Assembly (NCBI RefSeq): GCF_052857255.1 | Contig: NW_027526679.1 | Location: 87,466-151,465, forward strand | Reading direction: 5' to 3' | Source of the DNA: Amblyomma americanum | Lineage: Eukaryota; Arthropoda; Arachnida; Ixodida; Ixodidae | DNA length: 64,000 nt | In this document: piece by piece, positions 12,265 through 25,000 of the stretch | Position numbering within the stretch: the stretch's first letter is position 1 | Layout of the letters: each line of letters starts with the position of its first letter | Notes under the pieces: generated by a model | What the model saw: the letters and a program-made list of their open reading frames with translations, nothing else | Databases searched by the model: none | What the model was told of the DNA's origin: nothing | Translations under genes and position numbers: made by a program

Positions 12265-15158
12265 CAACGAAACAAGCTGTTTTATACCAAAACGAGCTAT
12301 ATATGAACACATCGGTTTTACAAGTATCCACGTGATACGCGTCAACTTTTTCTCTTATAACTGCGCGAAAAGCATGTATTCGTGCTTAATACAACGAAAC
12401 AAGCTGTTTTAGACCGAAACGAGCTAAATCTGAAAGCATAGGTTTTCACAAGTGTCCCTGTGACACGCGTCAAAACTTTTTCTCTCATAACTGCGTGAAA
12501 AGCATGTATAATACAACGAAACAAGCTGTTTTAGACCGAAACGAGGTAAATCTGAACACATCGGTTTTACAAGTGTTCCTCTGATACGCGTCAAAACTTT
12601 TTCTCTTATAACTGCGCGAAAAGCATGTATTCGTGCTTAATACAACGAAACAAGCTGTTTTAGACCGAAACGAGCTAAATCAGAACACATCGGTTTTACA
12701 AGTGTCCCTGTGACACGCGTCAAAACGTTTTCTCTTATAAGTGCGCGAAAAGCATGTATTCCTGCTTAATCCAACGAAACAAGCTGTTTTAGACCGAAAC
12801 GAGGTAAATCTGAACACATCGGTTTTACAAGTGTTCCTCTGATACGCGTCAAAACTTTTTCTCGTATAACTGCGCGAAAAGCATGTATTCGTGCTTAATA
12901 CAACGAAACAAGCTGTTTTAGACCGAAACGAGCTAAATCAGAACACATCGGTTTTACAAGTGTTCCTCTGATACGCGTCAAAACTTTTTCTCTTATAACT
13001 GTGCGAAAAGCATGTATTCGTGCTTAATACAACGAAAAAAGTTGTTTTAGACTGAGATGACCTAAATCTGAAAACTGTTTTACAAGTGTCCCTCTAATAC
13101 GCGTCAAAACTTTTTCTTCTAAAACTGCGCGAAAAGCATGTATTCGTGCCTAATACAACTAAACAAGCTGTTTTAGTCCGAAACGAGCTAAATCACAACA
13201 CATCGGTTTTACAAGTGTTCCCCTGATACGCGTCTAAACTTTTTCTCTTATAACTGCGCGAAAAGCATGTATTCGTGCTTAAAACAACGAAACAAGCTGT
13301 TTTAGTCCGAAACGAGCTAAATCACAACACATCGGTTTTACAAGTGTACCTCTAATACGCGTCAAAACTTTTTCTTCTATAACTGCGCGAAAAGCATGTA
13401 TTCGTGCTTAAAACAACGAAACAAGCTGTTTTAGACCGTAACGAGCTTAATCACAACACATCGGTTTTACAAGTCTCTAATACGCGTCAAAACTTTTCCT
13501 TCTATAACTGCGCGAAAAGCATGTATTCTTGCTTAAAACAACGAAACAAGTTGTTTTATAACAAAACGAGCTATATCTGAACACATCGGTTTTACAAGTA
13601 TCCACGTGATACGCGTCAAAACTTTTTCTCTTATAGCTGCGCGAAAAGCATGTATTCGTGCTTAATCCAACGAAACAAGCTGTTTTAGACCGAAACGAGC
13701 TAAATCTGAACACATCGGTTTTACAAGTGTCTCTGTGACACGCGTCAAAACGTTTTCTCTTATAACAGCGCGAAAAGCATGTATTCTTGCTTAATACAAC
13801 GAAACAAGCTGTTTTAGACCGAAACGAGCTAAATCACAACACATCGGTTTTACAAGTGTTCCCCTGATACGCGTCTAAACTTTGTCTCATAACTGCGCGA
13901 AAAGCATGTATTCGTGCTTAAAACAACGAAACAAGCTGTTTTAGTCTGAAACGAGCGAAATCACAACACATCGCTTTTACAAGTGTTCCTCTGATACGCG
14001 TCAAAACTTTTTCTCTTATAACTGCGCGAAAAGCATGTATTCGTGCTTAAAACAACGAAACAAGCTGTTTTAGACCGAGATGAGCTAAATCTGAACACAT
14101 CGGTTTTACAAGTGTCCCTCAATACGCGTCAACTTTTTCTCTTATAACTGCGCGAAAAGCATGAATTCGTGCTTAATACAACGAAACAAGCTGTTTTAGA
14201 CCGAAACGAGCTAAATCTGAACACATCGGTTTTACAAGTGTCCCTGTGACACGCGTCAAAACTTTTTCTCTCATAACTGCGTGAAAAGCATGTATTCTTG
14301 CTTAATACAACGAAACAAGCTGTTTTAGACCGAAACGAGCTAAATCCCAACACATCGGTTTTAGAAGTATCCACGTGATACGCGTCAAAACTTTTTCTCT
14401 TATAAGTGCGCGAAAAGCATGTATTCCTGCCTAATTGAACGAAACAAGCTGTTTTAGACCGAAACGAGGTAAATCTGAACACATCGGTTTTACAAGTGTT
14501 CCTCTGATACGCGTCAAAACTTTTTCTCTTATAACTGCGCGAAAAGCATGTATTCGTGCTCAATACAACGAAACAAGCTGTTTTAGACCGAAACGAGCTA
14601 AATCAGAACACATCAGTTTTACAAGTGTCCCTGTGACACGCGTCAAAACGTTTTCTCTTATAACAGCGCGAAAATTATGTATTCTTGCTTAATACAACGA
14701 AACAAGCTGTTTTAGACCGAAACGAGCTAAATCACAACACATCGGTTTTACAAGTGTTCCCCTGATACGCGTCTAAACTTTTTCTCTTATAACTGCGCGA
14801 AAAGCATGTATTCGTGCTTAAAACAATGAAACAAGCTGTTTTAGTCTGAAACGAGCTAAATCACAACACATCGGTTTTACAAGTGTTCCTCTGATACGCG
14901 TCAAAACTTTTTCTCTTATAACTGCGCGAAAAGCATGTATTCGTGCTTAAAACAACGAAACAAGCTGTTTTAGACCGAGATGAGCTAAATCTGAACACAT
15001 CGGTTTTACAAGTGTCCCTCAATACGCGTCAAAACTTTTTCTTCTATAACTGCGCGAAAGGCTTGTATTCGTGCTTAAAACAACGAAACAAGCTGTTTTA
15101 TACCAAAACGAGCTATATCTGAACACATCGGTTTTACAAGTATCCACGTGATACGCGT
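12265..15158. repeat. HOR block (~2.9 kb), copy of 25496-28390
   Basis: It aligns with 25496-28390 at a constant offset of 13231. Shared markers are the shortened monomer GTATAATACAAC (12506 and 25737), the TTTTCCTTC variant, the CATCGCTTTTAC variant, and the fused monomer carrying CCCTCAATACGCGTCAAC (about 14117 and 27348). A related version lies at about 9000-11720, offset 3329 and then 3454 after an extra monomer in this copy. Confidence 0.85.
12428..12514. repeat. Shortened monomer variant with 8-bp deletion (marker of the left half)
   Basis: This monomer has GAAAGCATAGGTTTTCAC in place of GAACACATCGGTTTTAC and ends GCATGTATAATACAAC, lacking 8 bp that include the TGCTT arm of the usual dyad. 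Other copies have the deletion at 1429, 9177, 18310, 20874, 22024, 23173 and 25737. I found none to the right of 26 kb. Confidence 0.85.
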
Positions 15159-15409
15159 CAACTTTTTCTCTTATAACTGCGCGAAAAGCATGTATTCGTG
15201 CTTAATACAACGAAAAAAGCTGTTTTAGACTGAGATGACCAAAATCTGAAAACTGTTTTACGTGTCCCTCTAATACGCGTCAAAACTTTTTCTTCTAAAA
15301 CTGCGCGAAAAGCATGTATTCGTGCTTATTACAACTAAACAAGCTGTTTTAGTCCGAAACGAGCTAAATCACAACACATCGGTTTTACAAGTGTTCCCCT
15401 GATACGCGT

Positions 15410-16160
15410 CTAAACTTTTTCTCTTATAACTGCGCAAAAAGCATGTATTCGTGCTTAATACAACGAAACAAGCTGTTTTAGACAGAAACGAGCTAAATTA
15501 CAACACATCGGTTTTACAAGTCTCTCTAATACGCGTCAAAACTTTTTCTTCTATAACTGCGCGAAAAGCATGTATTCGTGCTTAAAACAACGAAACAAGC
15601 TGTTTTAGACCGAAACCAGCTAAATCACAACACATCGGTTTTACAAGTCTCTAATACGCGTCAAAACTTTTCCTTCTATAACTGCGCGAAAAGCATGTGT
15701 TCGTGCTTAAAGCAACGAAACAAGCTGTTTTAGACCGAGATGAGCTAAATCTGAACACATCGGTTTTACAAGTGTCCCTCAATACGCGCCAAAACTTTTT
15801 CTTCTATAACTGCGCGAAAAGCATGTATTCGTGCTTAAAACAGCGAAACAAGCTGTTTTAGACCGAAACGAGCTAAATCTGAACACATCGGTTTTACAAG
15901 TGTCCCTGTGACACGCGTCAAAACTTTTTCTCTTATAACAGCGCGAAAATCATGTATTCTTGCTTAACACAACGAAACAAGCTGTTTTAGACCGAAACGA
16001 GCTAAATCTGAACACATCGGTTTTACAAGTGTCCCTGTGACACGCGTCAAAACGTTCTCTCTTATAACAGCGCGAAAAGCATGTATTCTTGCTTAATACA
16101 ACGAAACAAGCTGTTTTAGACCGAAACGAGCTAAATCACAACACATCGGTTTTACAAGTG
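15410..16160. repeat. Satellite segment matching 56955-57706, ~41.5 kb away
   Basis: Markers shared in order at offset ~41545 are GCGCAAAAAGC, GACAGAAACGAGC, the short box GTCTCTCTAATAC, the shorter box GTCTCTAATAC, GTGCTTAAAGCAACG, AAACAGCGAAAC and GCGCGAAAATCATG. The same order recurs from 63476 to the right end. It is one of the most distant matches in the window. Confidence 0.8.
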
Positions 16161-17220
16161 TTCCCCTGATACGCGTCTAAACTTTTTCTCTTATAACTGC
16201 GCGAAAAGCATGCATTCGTGCTTAAAACAACGAAACAAGCTGTTTTAGTCTGAAACGAGCTAAATCACAACACATCGGTTTTACAAGTGTTCCTCTGATA
16301 CGCGTCAAAACTTTTTCTCTTATAACTGCGCGAAAAGCATGTATTCGTGCTTAAAACAACGAAACAAGCTGTTTTAGACCGAGATGAGCTAAATCTGAAC
16401 ACATCGGTTTTACAAGTGTCCCTCAATACGCGTCAAAACTTTTTCTTCTATAACTGCGCGAAAAGCATGTATTCTTGCTTAAAACAACGAAACAAGCTGT
16501 TTTATACCAAAACGAGCTATATCTGAACACATCGGTTTTACAAGTATCCACGTGATACGCGTCAACTTTTTCTCTTATAACTGCGCGAAAAGCTTGTATT
16601 CGTGCTTAATACAACGAAACAAGCTGTTTCAGACCGAAACGAGCTAAATCTGAACACATCGGTTTTACAAGTGTCCCTGTGACACGCGTCAAAACTTTTT
16701 CTCTCATAACTGCTTGAAAAGCATGTATTCTTGCTTAATACAACGAAACAAGCTGTTTTAGAACGAAACGAGCTAAATCACAACACATAGGTTTTACAAG
16801 TATCCACGTGATACGCGTCAAAACTTTTTCTCTTATAAGTGGGCGAAAAGCATGTATTCCTGCTTAATCCAACGAAACAAGCTGTTTTAGTCCGAAACGA
16901 GCTAAATCACAACACATCGGTTTTACAAGTGTTCCTCTGATACGCGTCAAAACTTTTTCTCTTATAACTGCGCGAAAAGCATGTATTCGTGCTTAATACA
17001 ACGAAACAAGCTGTTTTGGACCGAAACAAGTTAAATCTGAACACATCGGTTTTACAAGCTGTTTTAGACTGAGATGACCTAAATCTGAAAACTTTAACAA
17101 GTGTCCCTCTAATACGCGTCAAAACTTTTTCTCTCATAACTGCGTGAAAAGCATGTATTCTTGCTTAATACAACGAAACAAGCTCTTTTAGACCGAAACG
17201 AGCTAGATCACTACACATCG

Positions 17221-20200
17221 GTTTTACAAGTATCCACGTGATACGCGTCAAAACTTTTTCTCCTATAAATGCGCGAAAAGCATGTATTCCTGCTTAATCC
17301 AAAGAAACAAGCTGTTTTAGACCGAAACGAGGTAAATCTGAACACATCGGTTTTACAAGTGTTCCCCTGATACGCGTCTAAACTTTTTCTCTTATAACTG
17401 CGCGAAAAGCATGTATTCGTGCTTAAAACAACGAAACAAGCTGTTTTAGTCTGAAACGAGCTAAATCACAAGACATCGGTTTTACAAGTTTTCCTCTGAT
17501 ACGCGTCAAAACTTTTTCTCTTATAACTGCGCGAAAAGCTTGTATTCGTGCTTAATACAACGAAACAAGCTGTTTTAGACCGAAACGAGCTAAATCACAA
17601 CACATCGGTTTTACAAGTGTTCCTCTGATACGCGTCAAAACCTTTTCTCTTATAACTGCGCGAAAAGCTTGTATTCGTGCGTAATACAACGAAACAAGCT
17701 GTTTTAGAACGAAACGAGCTAAATCACAACACATCGGTTTTACAAGTGTTCCTCTGATACGCGTCAAAACTTTTTCTCTTATAACTGCGCGAAAAGCATG
17801 TATTCGTGCTTAATACAACGAAAAAAGCTGTTTTAGACTGAGATGACCTAAATCTGAAAACTGTTTTACGTGTCCCTCTAATACGCGTCAAAACTTTTTC
17901 TTCTAAAACTGCGCGAAAAGCATGTATTCGTGCTTATTACAACTAAACAAGCTGTTTTAGTCCGAAACGAGCTAAATCACAACACATCGGTTTTACAAGT
18001 GTTCCCCTGATACGCGTCTAAACTTTTTCTCTTATAACTGCGCGAAAAGCATGTATTCGTGCTTAAAACAACGAAACAAGCTGTTTTATACCAAAACGAG
18101 CTATATATGAACACATCGGTTTTACAAGTATCCACGTAATACGCGTCAACTTTTTCTCTTATAACTGCGCGAAAAGCATGTATTCGTGCTTAATACAACG
18201 AAACAAGCTGTTTTAGACCGAAACGAGCTAAATCTGAAAGCATAGGTTTTCACAAGTGTCCCTGTGACACGCGTCAAAACTTTTTCTCTCATAACTGCGT
18301 GAAAAGCATGTATAATACAACGAAACAAGCTGTTTTAGACCGAAACGAGGTAAATCTGAACACATCGGTTTTACAAGTGTTCCTCTGATACGCGTCAAAA
18401 CTTTTTCTCTTATAACTGCGCGAAAAGCATGTATTCGTGCTTAATACAACGAAACAAGCTGTTTTAGACCGAAACGAGCTAAATCAGAACACATCGGTTT
18501 TACAAGTGTCCCTGTGACACGCGTCAAAACGCTTTCTCTTATAAGTGCGCCAAAAGAATGTATTCCTGCTTAATCCAACGAAACAAGCTGTTTTAGACCG
18601 AAACGAGGTAAATCTGAACACATCGGTTTTACAAGTGTTCCTCTGATACGCGTCAAAACTTTTTCTCTTATAACTGCGCGAAAAGCATGTATTCGTGCTT
18701 AATACAACGAAACAAGCTGTTTTAGACCGAAACGAGCTAAATCAGAACACATCGGTTTTACAAGTGTTCCTCTGATACGCGTCAAAACTTTTTTCTCTTA
18801 TAACTGCGCGAAAAGCATGTATTCGTGCTTAAAACAACGAAACAAGCTGTTTTAGTCCGAAACGAGCTAAATCAGAACACATCGGTTTTACAAGTGTACC
18901 TCTAAAACGCGTCAAAACTTTTTCTTCTATAACTGCGCGAAAAGCATGTATTCGTGCTTAAAACAACGAAACAAGCTGTTTTAGACCGTAACGAGCTTAA
19001 TCACAACACATCGGTTTTACAAGTCTCTAATACGCGTCAAAACTTTTCCTTCAATAACTGCGCGAAAAGCATGTATTCTTGCTTAAAACAACGAAACAAG
19101 TTGTTTTATACCAAAACGAGCTATATCTGAACACATCGGTTTTACAAGTATCCACGTGATACGCGTCAAAACTTTTTCTCTTATAGCTGCGCGAAAAGCA
19201 TGTATTCGTGCTTAAGCCAACGAAACAAGCTGTTTTAGACCGAAACGAGCTAAATCTGAACACATCGGTTTTACAAGTGTCTCTGTGACACGCGTCAAAA
19301 CGTTTTCTCTTATAACAGCGCGAGAAGCATGTATTCTTGCTTAATACAACGAAACAAGCTGTTTTAGACCGAAACGAGCTAAATCACAACACATCGGTTT
19401 TACAAGTGTTCCCCTGATACGCGTCTAAGCTTTGTCTCATAACTGCGCGAAAAGCATGTATTCGTGCTTAAAACAACGAAACAAGCTGTTTTAGTCTGAA
19501 ACGAGCGAAATCACAACACATCGCTTTTACAAGTGTTCCTCTGATACGCGTCAAAACTTTTTCTCTTATAACTGCGCGAAAAGCATGTATTCGTGCTTAA
19601 AAACAACGAAACAAGCTGTTTTAGACCGAGATGAGCTAAATCTGAACACATCGGTTTTACAAGTGTCCCTCAATACGCGTCAACTTTTTCTCTTATAACT
19701 GCGCGAAAAGCATGTATTCGTGCTTAATACAACGAAACAAGCTGTTTTAGACCGAAACGAGCTAAATCTGAACACATCGGTTTTACAAGTGTCCCTGTGA
19801 CACGCGTCAAAACTTTTTCTCTCATAACTGCGTGAAAAGCATGTATTCTTGCTTAATACAATGAAACAAGCTGTTTTAGACCGAAACGAGCTAAATCACA
19901 ACACATCGGTTTTAGAAGTATCCACGTGATACGCGTCAAAACTTTTTCTCTTATAAGTGCGCGAAAAGCATGTATTCCTGCTTAATCCAACGAAACAAGC
20001 TGTTTTAGACCGAAACGAGGTAAATCTGAACACATCGGTTTTACAAGTGTTCCTCTGATACGCGTCAAAACTTTTTCTCTTATAACTGCGCGAAAAGCAT
20101 GTATTCGTGCCTAATACAACGAAACAAGCTGTTTTAGACCGAAACGAGCTAAATCAGAACACATCGGTTTTACAAGTGTCCCTGTGAGACGCGTCAAAAC

Positions 20201-21785
20201 GTTTTCTCTTATAACAGCGCGAAAAGCATGTATTCTTGCTTAATACAACGAAACAAGCTGTTTTAGACCGAAACGAGCTAAATCACAACACATCGGTTTT
20301 ACAAGTGTTCCCCTGATACGCGTCTAAACTTTTTCTCTTATAACTGCGCGAAAAGCATGTATTCGTGCTCAAAACAATAAAACAAGCTGTTTTAGTCTGA
20401 AACGAGCTAAATCACAACACATCGGTTTTACAAGTGTTCCTCTGATACGCGTCAAAACTTTTTCTCTTATAACTGCGCGAAAAGCATGTATTCGTGCTTA
20501 AAACAACGAAACAAGCTGTTTTAGTCCGAAACGAGCTAAATCACAACACATCGGTTTTACAAGTGTTCCCCTGATACGCGTCTAAACTTTTTCTCTTATA
20601 ACTGCGCGAAAAGCATGTATTCGTGCTTAAAACAACGAAACAAGCTGTTTTATACCAAAACGAGCTATATATGAACACATCGGTTTTACAAGTATCCACG
20701 TGATACGCGTCAACTTTTTCTCTTATAACTGCGCGAAAAGCATGTATTCGTGCTTAATACAACGAAACAAGCTGTTTTAGACCGAAACGAGCTAAATCTG
20801 AAAGCATAGGTTTTCACAAGTGTCCCTGTGACACGCGTCAAAACTTTTTCTCTCATAACTGCGTGAAAAGCATGTATAATACAACGAAACAAGCTGTTTT
20901 AGACCGAAACGAGGTAAATCTGAACACATCGGTTTTACAAGTGTTCCTCTGATACGCGTCAAAACTTTTTCTCTTATAACTGCGCGAAAAGCATGTATTC
21001 GTGCCTAATACAACGAAACAAGCTGTTTTAGACCGAAACGAGCTAAATCAGAACACATCGGTTTTACAAGTGTCCCTGTGACACGCGTCAAAACGTTTTC
21101 TCTCTTATAAGTGCGCGAAAAGCATGTATTCCTGCTTAATCAACGAAACAAGCTGTTTTAGACCGAAACGAGGTAAATCTGAACACATCGGTTTTACAAG
21201 TGTTCCTCTGATACGCGTCAAAACTTTTTCTCTTATACTGCGCGAAAAGCATGTATTCGTGCTTAATACAACGAAACAAGCTGTTTTAGACCGAAACGAG
21301 CTAAATCAGAACACATCGGTTTTACAAGTGTTCCTCTGATACGCGTCAAAACTTTTTCTCTTATAACTGTGCGAAAAGCATGTATTCGTGCTTAATACAA
21401 CGAAAAAAGTTGTTTTAGACTGAGATGACCTAAATCTGAAAACTGTTTTACAAGTGTCCCTCTAATACGCGTCAAAACTTTTTCTTCTAAAACTGCGCGA
21501 AAAGCATGTATTCGTGCCTAATACAACTAAACAAGCTGTTTTAGTCCGAAACGAGCTAAATCACAACACATCGGTTTTACAAGTGTTCCCCTGATACGCG
21601 TCTAAACTTTTTCTCTTATAACTGCGCGAAAAGCATGTATTCGTGCTTAAAACATCGAAACAAGCTGTTTTAGTCCGAAACGAGCTAAATCACAACACAT
21701 CGGTTTTACAAGTGTACCTCTAATACGCGTCAAAACTTTTTCTTCTATAACTGCGGCGAAAAGCATGTATTCGTGCTTAAACAAC
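17221..21785. repeat. Large duplication, left copy (~4.6 kb)
   Basis: It matches 22082-26645 at an offset of about 4861-4863. Rare variants are shared at matching places: CCTTCAATAACTG (about 19048 and 23910), CTCTAAAACGCG (18901 and 23764), GCGCGAGAAGC (19319 and 24181), GTCTAAGCTTTG (about 19424 and 24287) and CAATAAAACAAGC (about 20374 and 25238). It holds about 35 monomers. The distal end has several copy-specific one-base indels (21096, 21137, 21234, 21753, 21778). Confidence 0.9.
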
Positions 21786-22081
21786 GAAACAAGCTGTTTT
21801 ATACCAAAACGAGCTATATATGAACACATCGGTTTTACAAGTATCCACGTGATACGCGTCAACTTTTTCTCTTATAACTGCGCGAAAAGCATGTATTCGT
21901 GCTTAATACAACGAAACAAGCTGTTTTAGACCGAAACGAGCTAAATCTGAAAGCATAGGTTTTCACAAGTGTCCCTGTGACACGCGTCAAAACTTTTTCT
22001 CTCATAACTGCGTGAAAAAGCATGTATAATACAACGAAACGAGCTGTTTTAGACCGAAACGAGCTAAATCACAACACATCG

Positions 22082-25000
22082 GTTTTACAAGTATCCACGT
22101 GATACGCGTCAAAACTTTTTCTCCTATAAATGCGCGAAAAGCATGTATTCCTGCTTAATCCAAAGAAACAAGCTGTTTTAGACCGAAACGAGGTAAATCT
22201 GAACACATCGGTTTTACAAGTGTTCCCCTGATACGCGTCTAAACTTTTTCTCTTATAACTGCGCGAAAAGCATGTATTCGTGCTTAAAACAACGAAACAA
22301 GCTGTTTTAGTCTGAAACGAGCTAAATCACAAGACATCGGTTTTACAAGTTTTCCTCTGATACGCGTCAAAACTTTTTCTCTTATAACTGCGCGAAAAGC
22401 TTGTATTCGTGCTTAATACAACGAAACAAGCTGTTTTAGACCGAAACGAGCTAAATCACAACACATCGGTTTTACAAGTGTTCCTCTGATACGCGTCAAA
22501 ACCTTTTCTCTTATAACTGCGCGAAAAGCTTGTATTCGTGCGTAATACAACGAAACAAGCTGTTTTAGAACGAAACGAGCTAAATCACAACACATCGGTT
22601 TTACAAGTGTTCCTCTGATACGCGTCAAAACTTTTTCTCTTATAACTGCGCGAAAAGCATGTATTCGTGCTTAATACAACGAAAAAAGCTGTTTTAGACT
22701 GAGATGACCTAAATCTGAAAACTGTTTTACGTGTCCCTCTAATACGCGTCAAAACTTTTTCTTCTAAAACTGCGCGAAAAGCATGTATTCGTGCTTATTA
22801 CAACTAAACAAGCTGTTTTAGTCCGAAACGAGCTAAATCACAACACATCGGTTTTACAAGTGTTCCCCTGATACGCGTCTAAACTTTTTCTCTTATAACT
22901 GCGCGAAAAGCATGTATTCGTGCTTAAAACAACGAAACAAGCTGTTTTATACCAAAACGAGCTATATATGAACACATCGGTTTTACAAGTATCCACGTAA
23001 TACGCGTCAACTTTTTCTCTTATAACTGCGCGAAAAGCATGTATTCGTGCCTTAATACAACGAAACAAGCTGTTTTAGACCGAAACGAGCTAAATCTGAA
23101 AGCATAGGTTTTCACAAGTGTCCCTGTGACACGCGTCCAAAACTTTTTCTCTCATAACTGCGTGAAAAGCATGTATAATACAACGAAACAAGCTGTTTTA
23201 GGACCGAAACGAGGTAAATCTGAACACATCGGTTTTACAAGTGTTCCTCTGATACGCGTCAAAACTTTTTCTCTTATAACTGCGCGAAAAGCATGTATTC
23301 GTGCTTAATACAACGAAACAAGCTGTTTTAGACCGAAACGAGCTAAATCAGAACACATCGGTTTTACAAGTGTCCCTGTGACACGCGTCAAAACGCTTTC
23401 TCTTATAAGTGCGCCAAAAGAATGTATTCCTGCTTAATCCAACGAAACAAGCTGTTTTAGACCGAAACGAGGTAAATCTGAACACATCGGTTTTACAAGT
23501 GTTTCCTCTGATACGCGTCAAAACTTTTTCTCTTATAACTGCGCGAAAAGCATGTATTCGTGCTTAATACAACGAAACAAGCTGTTTTAGACCGAAACGA
23601 GCTAAATCAGAACACATCGGTTTTACAAGTGTTCCTCTGATACGCGTCAAAACTTTTTCTCTTATAACTGCGCGAAAAGCATGTATTCGTGCTTAAAACA
23701 ACGAAACAAGCTGTTTTAGTCCGAAACGAGCTAAATCAGAACACATCGGTTTTACAAGTGTACCTCTAAAACGCGTCAAAACTTTTTCTTCTATAACTGC
23801 GCGAAAAGCATGTATTCGTGCTTAAAACAACGAAACAAGCTGTTTTAGACCGTAACGAGCTTAATCACAACACATCGGTTTTACAAGTCTCTAATACGCG
23901 TCAAAACTTTTCCTTCAATAACTGCGCGAAAAGCATGTATTCTTGCTTAAAACAACGAAACAAGTTGTTTTATACCAAACGAGCTATATCTTGAACACAT
24001 CGGTTTTACAAGTATCCACGTGATACGCGTCAAAACTTTTTCTCTTATAGCTGCGCGAAAAGCATGTATTCGTGCTTAAGCCAACGAAACAAGCTGTTTT
24101 AGACCGAAACGAGCTAAATCTGAACACATCGGTTTTACAAGTGTCTCTGTGACACGCGTCAAAACGTTTTCTCTTATAACAGCGCGAGAAGCATGTATTC
24201 TTGCTTAATACAACGAAACAAGCTGTTTTAGACCGAAACGAGCTAAATCACAACACATCGGTTTTACAAGTGTTCCCCTGATACGCGTCTAAGCTTTGTC
24301 TCATAACTGCGCGAAAAGCATGTATTCGTGCTTAAAACAACGAAACAAGCTGTTTTAGTCTGAAACGAGCGAAATCACAACACATCGCTTTTACAAGTGT
24401 TCCTCTGATACGCGTCAAAACTTTTTCTCTTATAACTGCGCGAAAAGCATGTATTCGTGCTTAAAACAACGAAACAAGCTGTTTTAGACCGAGATGAGCT
24501 AAATCTGAACACATCGGTTTTACAAGTGTCCCTCAATACGCGTCAACTTTTTCTCTTATAACTGCGCGAAAAGCATGTATTCGTGCTTAATACAACGAAA
24601 CAAGCTGTTTTAGACCGAAACGAGCTAAATCTGAACACATCGGTTTTACAAGTGTCCCTGTGACACGCGTCAAAACTTTTTCTCTCATAACTGCGTGAAA
24701 AGCATGTATTCTTGCTTAATACAATGAAACAAGCTGTTTTAGACCGAAACGAGCTAAATCACAACACATCGGTTTTAGAAGTATCCACGTGATACGCGTC
24801 AAAACTTTTTCTCTTATAAGTGCGCGAAAAGCATGTATTCCTGCTTAATCCAACGAAACAAGCTGTTTTAGACCGAAACGAGGTAAATCTGAACACATCG
24901 GTTTTACAAGTGTTCCTCTGATACGCGTCAAAACTTTTTCTCTTATAACTGCGCGAAAAGCATGTATTCGTGCCTAATACAACGAAACAAGCTGTTTTAG

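Noticed and set aside
14129..14563. Longest minus-strand open frame (144 codons), and similar frames at 27360-27713 and 43094-43414
   Set aside because: The translation is the satellite monomer read in one frame, repeating every 43 residues. Comparable frames occur dozens of times on both strands and break at monomer-type boundaries. There is no gene-like start context, domain or codon bias.
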